Shown here one piece after another: positions 43,201-52,200 of a DNA stretch of 64,000 nt. The position numbers were made by a program, and so were the translations under genes. The stretch is taken from assembly GCA_964017045.1 (NCBI GenBank), contig OZ024794.1:33945682-34009681 (forward strand), read 5' to 3'. Below the pieces are notes generated by a model. It was not told the DNA's origin and ran no database searches. It saw only the letters and a program-made list of their open reading frames with translations. The stretch is from Omphiscola glabra (Eukaryota > Mollusca > Gastropoda > Lymnaeidae). Numbering within the stretch: position 1 is the stretch's first letter; every line of letters starts with the position of its first letter.

Positions 43201-46200
43201 ATGTCAAATGTCTTTTCATAAAACAAAAAATTCTAACACTCTATTATAGAATTACTCAATCATTCCTATCCAAAACCATAACGCGTTTACAACGTCATAT
43301 CCGATTCTAAAATACGTCACAAAATTCAAGCTTATTTATAAAACAACAAAAATACTCTCTACACTAAACATGCAACAATGTGTTTTCACTGCTCATACTA
43401 CAAATTTGCTGTCTGTTGGCATTTTTTCAAGGGTTGTTGCTTTGAAAGCTTTGTTTGAAATTATATTGATGAAGCTCATTTAAGAAAACAAAACGAATTT
43501 AAGGCCCCCGGCCCAAATGATATATTGTAAAATGGTTGCAATAATTAAAACAAAAACTGAAATGTCGTTATTTTTATTTGATTCAATTTCATCCACCCAT
43601 GAATTAGCTCTGTTTGAAATTATATTTTTATGGTACAATTAAGAAAAAATGTAATTTGGGGCCCCGACCCCAAACGGAATATTGTAAAATTATTGTACTA
43701 AATGAGAAACCTTTGCGGGCATAAGCACAACAACTCGCCAACTTCTTATCGTAATCGGATGAATGGTAAAGGGACACAAACGGAAATTATAATTTTATAG
43801 CACCAATATAGAAAATACAAAATAATTTAGGGCACCCAACCCAAAAATGGAATATTGAACAATGGTTGAACTAATCTAGAACCTACTTACTATGTAACAT
43901 ATCAACTGAAATATCACACTTTGTATTTGATTAAATTCAATCCACCTATGGAATAGCTCTGTATGAAATTATTGTTATAAAGCTCTTATCAGAAAAAAAA
44001 AACCAATATAGGGCCACTGGTCCAAACGGAATATTGTAAAATGGTGTTCTAATTTAGAAACATTTGCGGGAGTGCGCATATCAATTCACTAAAGTTTTAT
44101 CGCAATGGGATAAATGGTATAGGAATGCATACGATAATTACAAAGACAATATAAGTATTATAAGGGTGGCAAAGGCATTTTGGGCCCCGGCCACAAACTG
44201 AATATTGTAGAATTTTTGTTTTACTTCAGAAACCTACTTATTATGTCACACACACAATTTAATGTCGCCATTTTGTATATGATTAAAAATCTATCCATTC
44301 ATGCATTAGCTCCGTTTGAAATTATACTTATATATCTCATAAAGGAAAAAAACGAAATTAGGGCCCCTGGGTAAAAACGGAAAACAAATTTTAAAATGGT
44401 TGTAATATTTTTTAAACTTGCAGGCGTACGCATAACCTCTCACTAAAGTTTTATCGCATTCTGATAAATGGTATAGCAGCACATACAGAACTTATTTTTT
44501 ACAAAGTTCGTATCAGAAAAAAAAGCGACTTTGGGGCCAACGGCCCGAAACGGAATCTTTTTAAAGGGTAATAATGACTTAGAAAAATGCCCCGGCGTGT
44601 GGACAACAACTCAACTCATTTTTATCGCAATAACTTGAATGGTGTAGGAGCGCCTACGGTTTGAAATTAAATTTATATAGGTTTAATTTGTAAAAAACGA
44701 ACAGATGGGCCCCTGGCTCAAAATGAAATATTTTAAAACGGTTGTAATAATGCCAAAACCTTTGCATGTATGTACAAAACATCTTACTAAAGTTTTATCG
44801 CATTCAGGTGAATTGTATAGGAGCGCATACAAGTAAAAGATAGATTTTCGGACCAACGGCCAACAACAGAATATTTTAAAAGTGTTGTAATGACATCGGT
44901 AAATGCGCTAGCTTATGGACAGCAACTCAACTAATTTGTCTCAATCGCATAAAGGGTGTAGGAGCGCATACGGTTTGAAAATATATTTATATAGCTCATA
45001 TAGGAAAAAACGAACATGGTGCCCCTGGCTCAAAACCGAATATTTTAAAATGGTTATAAATATTTCCAAATCTTTGCGGTTGTGGTCGCGACATGCTACC
45101 AAAGTTTTAGCGTATTCGGATAAATGGTGTGTGAGCGCAGACGAAAAGTATTTTTTACAAAGCTCATATAAGAAAAATAAATGATTTTGAGGCCAACGGC
45201 AAAAAATGGAATATTTTAAAGTGTTGTAATGACTCAGTAAATTGTGCAAGCTTATGGACAACAACTCACTAAAGTTTTGTCGCAATCGCATGAATGGTGT
45301 AGGAGCGCATACGGTTTGAAATTATATTTATATAGCTCATATAAGAAAAAAACGAACATGGGACCCCTGGCTCAAAACGAAATATTTTAAAACGGATGTA
45401 ATTTTTTCCAAACCTTTTGAGGCGTGCTTGCAACATCTCGTCAAAGTTTTAGCGCATTCAGATAAATGGTGTATTAGCGCAGACGGAAATTATTTTTTCA
45501 GAGCTCGTATAAGAAAAAAAAAAAAAATTAAGGGTCAACGGCCAAAAACGGAACATTTTTTAAAAGTTTTAATGACACAGTTAAATATCAGGGTATGTGG
45601 ACAACAAATAACCAAAGTTTTGACGCAATCGCATGAATGGTGTGGGAGCGCTTATGAGACATACATACAAAGATACAAAGATACATACATTCATTTATAT
45701 ATATATATATTTAGAGAAGAAATGTGTTTCTTCTTTTCTTAGCAATGTTCTTTTTTAAAGGCCCTTTAATTTCAATGATAGCTAAAAGAATGTAGAACTT
45801 TCTTCTACGAATGTAATCCCGAGCGATGCCATGTGTATTGGGTCGTTTTAAATAACATCTATACCATTTTAAAGAAACAAAACGTAATATTACACAAATT
45901 TAAAATATTGAGCCTAAGAAATTATTGTCAATATTCCATTTTAAGCCCATTCATTTATGGAGGTCTTGGAGCCATTTTCGGCCACGAAATCACTCACGCT
46001 TTCGATGTTCTAGTAAGAACGTGGGATGAAAATGGTCTCCCAGTGATCAATTGGACGCCTCGGTCAGACGAAGAGTATTTAAAGAGAGTCAAGTGTTTGG
46101 CCGACCAGTACAGTTCTCAAACTTTATATGGCGTTCATGTAAGTTTTTGATCTGATAGGAGTCATCTTTCTGATCAAAGTAATCATTCTTTTTTAAAATA

Positions 46201-49200
46201 TATTTAACAAAACAATATAAAAATACTTTTTTAAAGTAGTATTAAATCTCCCAAAAAATAGAGTTCTTACATTTCTTTTACGCCCATGAAATTGTGTTTT
46301 ATTTTGTACTTCTTAGTCAAAGTGTACAAAGTTATATCTCAATTGGAGATCAGGAAGTGGGTCAAAATTGAGATGCAATATTTAACCAGCAGAGGTCACA
46401 CATGGGGCAGTGAATATAGCTGGTGACCTCATCATAAAACGTTGTAGTTTCATCGAGTGTTCGGGGCTGGGAAGGTTTGGGAGTTTACAAAGTTTCAGCT
46501 CAGTTTCAAACACAGGAAGTGGGTCATATTATAGTTACCAGATTTGACCCAAAACTTTACACCTCTTCCTCCCCAACTCCGCACAAAAAGGAAACTTAAA
46601 AAGAGCATACAAACATGAGACACACATTGACATTTCTAGGTGGGTGATGAGGGGGGCAATAAACACCCGGAATAAAGGATATATGACATAATTTCCAAAT
46701 GATAAGGGTGAGATTAAACTAGTTTACAAACCTCCCCGAACTCATTTGTGAAAAACATATTTATCCAAATAACCTTTCAAAATCATGTATTTGTGAGGCT
46801 GCCCAAGGCTAGTTGTGTATTATTTTATAATGTGTTGAATAGTGACTCATTTAACGAATGGATACTTGAAACTATTTCCTAATGTGTAAGATCTGATGTT
46901 TAACAATGCATCTTTCACATTTCTAAGCTGCGTGGGAATCTAACAGTTCAGGAAGATATCTGTGACAACAACGCGGTCAGGCTGGCTTACAAGGCCTTCA
47001 AGGCACATTCTTTGTCAAGTGACCCTATCCTGCCTGGCCTGAATCTAACTGATGACCAAATGTTCTTCCTTGGCTTTAGCCAGGTACGGGGAATGTGAAT
47101 GTCCGATCTTTAGAGCATGTGCTGATGCATGGAATGTAGCCAGGTACGAGGAATGCGAATATTCTATCTATAGAACATGCACTGATAACTGGGCTTTGGC
47201 CGGGTACAGTGTGTCCAAATGTTCAATCATAAGAGTAAGTGCTGATAGCTAGGTTTTAGCACAGGTGTCGGGAACCTATGGCTCGCGAACCAGATGTGGC
47301 TCTATTAATGGCTGCATCTAGCTCGCAGACACATGAACGATTTTTAAAAAAAATGTTTCTTTAGACTCCTTTGTGTCTAATATACAGTGATAAAATTGCA
47401 TCAATGAAACGGTCAAATGTAAAGCGACACTTCGAGACACGCCACTCTACATTTGCATCGAAATATCCTGCGGGAGACAGCAGGAAGTAAAGGATGTCAA
47501 AACTGCTATCAAGAGTGCAAGCTGGTCAGCAGAAAATTCGTGTTTGGAGCCAACAAGGTGACTGGAATTCAGCTAGCTTAGCTGGCGCTTTAGCTATTGT
47601 GAGAAACGGAAAGCCATTCACAGACGGAAAGTATGCTAAAAAGATCTGTAGATGATCACTCTATGTAGCCAGAGATAGACCGTAAAAAGCTGTAGATGAG
47701 CACTCGATGAAGCTAAAGGAATCGAATTAAATTTAGACCGAATTTACCGAAAAGTAAAAATGTTTTATTTTTTTTTAAATTTTGAAAAATATTTTTGCAC
47801 GTTTATTTTTTCGTTTTTGCGTAATGCATTTAAAGAAATAGTAATTTTTTTTTTTCCTTTTTTAGGGCGTTTTAACTCGTCTTTGATGAAAATTATTTGT
47901 TAAAGTATATTTTATAATTTATAACTTTCTATTTAGTATTATATTGATATCATTACATTATCGACAACAGTACAATTATTGACTACTTTAAACATCAAAC
48001 GCTTACAAAATCTTCTTGACAGTGAATAAACTGTTTACATAGGCATACAAGTAAAAATATAATATCTTAGCTTGCCCACCCACACGTTCACTCAATGAAG
48101 CAGACGCGGTCAAACACAATAACTACAGTTACAGGGTCAAGTCACCTACGCCGGCCCAGTATTCTTTTCCAAACGTTCACGAGGTAAACACTTCACGAGT
48201 AATCTTAAAATATCACGTTTTCGAGTCACTTTAAGGCTTTTCTAAGGCATTCAGAGTAAGATTTAAACAAGTGCACGGCAAAAAAAGATATTATTTAAAA
48301 CAAAATAATGCGTTCAACAGAAATTTGACACAAAATTTTAACGTGTGAACTGAAAAAAGATTTGACCAAATTTCCGTCGATCAAATTTCCGTCGACAAAA
48401 TTTCTTTCAAACACATTTTCGAGTACGATCTTGATCATTCTTGTGCTGTGCTTTTGAAACCCCTGGTACAGACCTTAAATTATATGACGCTTTAACACTA
48501 ATTCTTTAACTATTTAACTTTATCAATTTTGTTTACAGAAATCCTGCCAGAAACTTTCGGAAGAAGATGCAACCTTTAGGTTAACCTATTTATCGGATAC
48601 GCACAGCCCATATGCATATCGGTGAGAAGTTGTAGTTCATATGATAATCTGTTTATCGAATACGCACAGCCCATATTAATATCGATGAGGAGTTGTAGTT
48701 CATATGATAACCTATTTATCGAATACGCACAGCCCATATGGACATCGGTGAGGAGTAGTAGTTTATATGATAACCTATTTATCGAATACGCACAGCCCAT
48801 ATGCATATCAGTGAGGAGTTGTAGTTCATATGATAACCTATTTATCGAATACGCACAGCCCATATGCATATCGGTGAGAAGTTGTAGTTCATATGATAAC
48901 CTATAAATACAGTGTACCCAGGGAATAACGCAAACACTTACGAACGAAGCAAAAATAGAGCGCTACTTGCAGGCTTAGGTACTGTATAAAACAATGTGTT
49001 CATTGTTAATTCAAGGTTCATGATTTCCAAGTTTCACTGCTGTAAATTATCAAATGGCGTCCATTCTACATTTCAAATTCTATGGCACATCATTTTTATA
49101 GTTATGCTACTCCTAATCCAAGACCGTCAACGTTTTCTTAAGTGTAGAAACATGTTTAACATTGTATTTGCCAAGAAAACACCTCGTTGAAAGCAGCAAT

Positions 49201-52200
49201 ATTATTGGAGTTTAGAAATAGTACACATTAGGCTGATATACCCGGCCTGACCAGGTTTACATTGACACAGATTTAACAACCCTGTCCATAAGGTGTCATA
49301 TAATTTATTACTATAGGGGGGCACTATAAAAACTTTAAATTCTTTGAGGATAATGCTCTATAAAGCAAAACAATCATCTGAAGAGGACACTCAACCTTTA
49401 AAAATTCAACATGAGAATACATGCAAACAATGAGCTATACCAATTGTACTAAGCAGTCGCGTAGCGAGGGGGGCATCATGCCCCGGGCGCTACTCACAAA
49501 GGGGCGCCAAATGGTATATTTTACATATAATTTTGTATGGTTTTCAAATAGTGGGGGGCGCTAAAAAGGTATTGTACCACTGGCGCGAGTTAAGCGCGCT
49601 ACGTCACTGGTACTAAGACCCACCCATAGTCGCAACAAAAAAAATGCAGACAACATGGTACAGGACATATTGAAAGAATGCTGGATTTTAGCGCAGCTTA
49701 AGTGATATACAGGCAGAAACCAAGGGGCAGACGGCTCACGGCAGACGCTGGACCAAGACTGAGATGGATCCACAATGTAGAGAAGGACTTACGCCAATTG
49801 GAGGCAGAAAGCCATGGATCGATCCGAATAGAAGCATGTGTTGGAGCAGGCCTGGGTCCTACATGGTCTATAGCGACACTGATAAAGATTTCCCAAAGTT
49901 ATCTTTTCCTACTGTTTCTTTCACGCGTCTTGAACGCATTCCCTCATATAACATTCTTCATCTGGTTAAGGAATATCATATTTAAATCCTGTAGATAAAT
50001 ATTGAAGTTGAAATGAAAAATTGTGCATCGATTGAGAGACCCCAGAGTTAAAATTTGTAATTCGATTGAGTCTCAGCAGTGTTAAACGTTGTTATTAAAC
50101 TGATAGACTGTTAGTGTCCAAAACTATGATATATCATGTGATTTATCAATTTTGAAGGGACTATCAAATCCTTTAAATAAACAGTCATGCTTTAAAACAT
50201 GAATGAATTTGTTTGATTGGCCTAGGTTTAGAGTCCATTCAACAAACTACTCTTTAATTTCTTTCTCATTCTTTATTCATGAAAAAACTTTAAAGTTTGT
50301 AAATCGTTTCATAGATCCAGTTTCGGCCCAGTGTAATAAATTAACTTTAATTAATCACATAGCGTTTGTCCCTTTCATTTTCTACATATCAATATTTAAG
50401 GTAATATTTATAACATTTAAATAGTTCCATAACTAGCCAAAGTCTAACTCAAATAAAGTTGTCAAAATTATCGCTTAAAATACAAAATTGGAAAAAAGAG
50501 GAGGGGTGAAAAAAAAGGGAGGGGGTCAAAATCCTTTTCATAAATTTCCTAGGAAATATTTGAAATTATAAATCAGTTTAGGGAACTAAGTGTTAGTGTT
50601 CCAAAATAATTTGTGGCCCCCATCGACAAATCTGATTTTGAAAAAAAATCTACATAGCTTATGTAATTTTTAGTATATTATCAAACAATTACCTATTTTC
50701 TCTCGTATAATATAGAACAATCACCTATGCTATTTCTTATATAATATAGAATATATGTCTGTGCTATTTATAGTATTAAATACAACAACTACCTATGCTA
50801 TTTCTAGAATAATACAACTGATTATGCTATTTCTAGTTTAATATAGCATATCTGACTATATTCTTTCTCGTATAGAATTCTTTAGAACAAATAAAACGTA
50901 AACAAACCTTTCCCAATCAAGAAAGGGCCGTGGTTGTTATACCGCTCGACATTTAAACGGTGACGACATTTGAAAACTAAAAAAGTGGGAGAGGAGTCGT
51001 TTCATGCTTTAGCGCTACTCTGAAGTATAGTAAAAAGAGAAATTAACAGCTATAACCACAACACTAGTTCATTTTGTAAGGCCAGTTTGGGCAACGCTAT
51101 CGCACACCGATACATTTTAAAAATGAGACTCTTAAGTTTGACATTTTTAGATTAGCACGAAATATATTATCTTTTTGAAGAAAATATAAAATCACTTACA
51201 AATGTATCTAAAAAATCAAAGTTTATCATATTTTAATTGTATTATTAATAATGCATCCAGTTAGTCAAATACGCAATTCTATATATTATGTGATTTGTTG
51301 TATAATATAAGCAGTTGTATATATGTACTCATTTATATAATTTAAGCTGTTTATCTATGTGCTTTGTTATATGTGCTTTGTTATATGTGCTTTGTTCTAT
51401 AATGTAAGCAGTTGTATATATGTGCTTTTTATATAATGTAAGCAGTTGTATACATATGCTTCATTATATAATGTAATCAGTAGTATACATGTGAGTAGTT
51501 ATATCATGTAATCAGTTGTATAGATGTGCTTAGTAATATCATGTAAGCAGTTGTATGTATGTACTTTTTTACATAATGTATGCAGTTGTATATATCTTAC
51601 TGTCTATTCACCTCTCCAAATACATGCGCATACTTTCTGGTCCTAGAACACGCACTAAAACAAATGGTGAACGATATTTCTCTTTTTGTGCCTAAAAACA
51701 ATATTATTCTCTCCCAATACACACCGCAATATAAGGATCATCACAGCCTTCAAAACTGCCCTCAAGATCAATCTCTTCAAACTGTACTATAATGACTCAT
51801 TCTCACCCCCCTCTGACTGATAAAAACTCGCATCTGCTGCGTGCTGTCCATGGCCAGACAGGGGTAGATAGTACTTGCGCTGTGAGGTCAAGCTTTTCAC
51901 CAGTTGTTGTTTTTACATGTATGCGTTTCTGTATTTGCCAATTTTTATGTGAATCGCAGTGTGCCTAGCACTGGCTGGGGTTCTGAGCTATATTAAACAA
52001 CCAAGTAATAATTAAAAAATATATGTTCTTAGTTAAATAATGTAAGTAATTGTATATATTGGCTTAGTTATAGAATGTAAACAGTTGCATATATATTGGC
52101 TTAGATATATACTTTAAGCTGTTGCATATAATATTTGCAAAATTATATATGTAAGCAGCTTTATATATGTGCTTATATATGATTCTAATTATTGTCGATG

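Larger units (their letters stand above)
38414..45715 (-). mobile_element. autonomous Helitron, family B, decayed
   Basis: A rolling-circle transposon on the minus strand. The 3' end is at 38414-38417 (CTAG, followed by host T), with the same hairpin-like tail as the 748-bp derivative. A RepHel protein gene occupies 42847-38440. The 5' part (42950-45660) is a degenerate tandem array. The 5' end is placed near 45715, where the minus strand reads TCTAAATATATATATA; the base before it is not the expected A, so this end is approximate. Confidence 0.7.

Noticed and set aside
45780..45860. Candidate for the missing VNA(Y/F)Y exon just upstream of the HExxH exon
   Set aside because: None of the three frames gives the Asn-Ala or Pro-Ala-Gly-Ile-Leu pattern, and no donor with the right phase is visible.
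45833..45945. Extension of the HExxH exon to an upstream ATG
   Set aside because: The sequence before 45946 does not resemble M13 protein, and a usable AG acceptor lies at 45944-45945; the upstream ATG frame is intronic.
48576..48906. Repeat-containing open frames on both strands
   Set aside because: The 63-bp period is a multiple of 3, which keeps frames open by chance; the real coding frame ends at the splice donor at 48621.
49215..49250. GATATACCCGGCC motif as a Helitron 3' end
   Set aside because: The hairpin is poor and no body of the family follows it.
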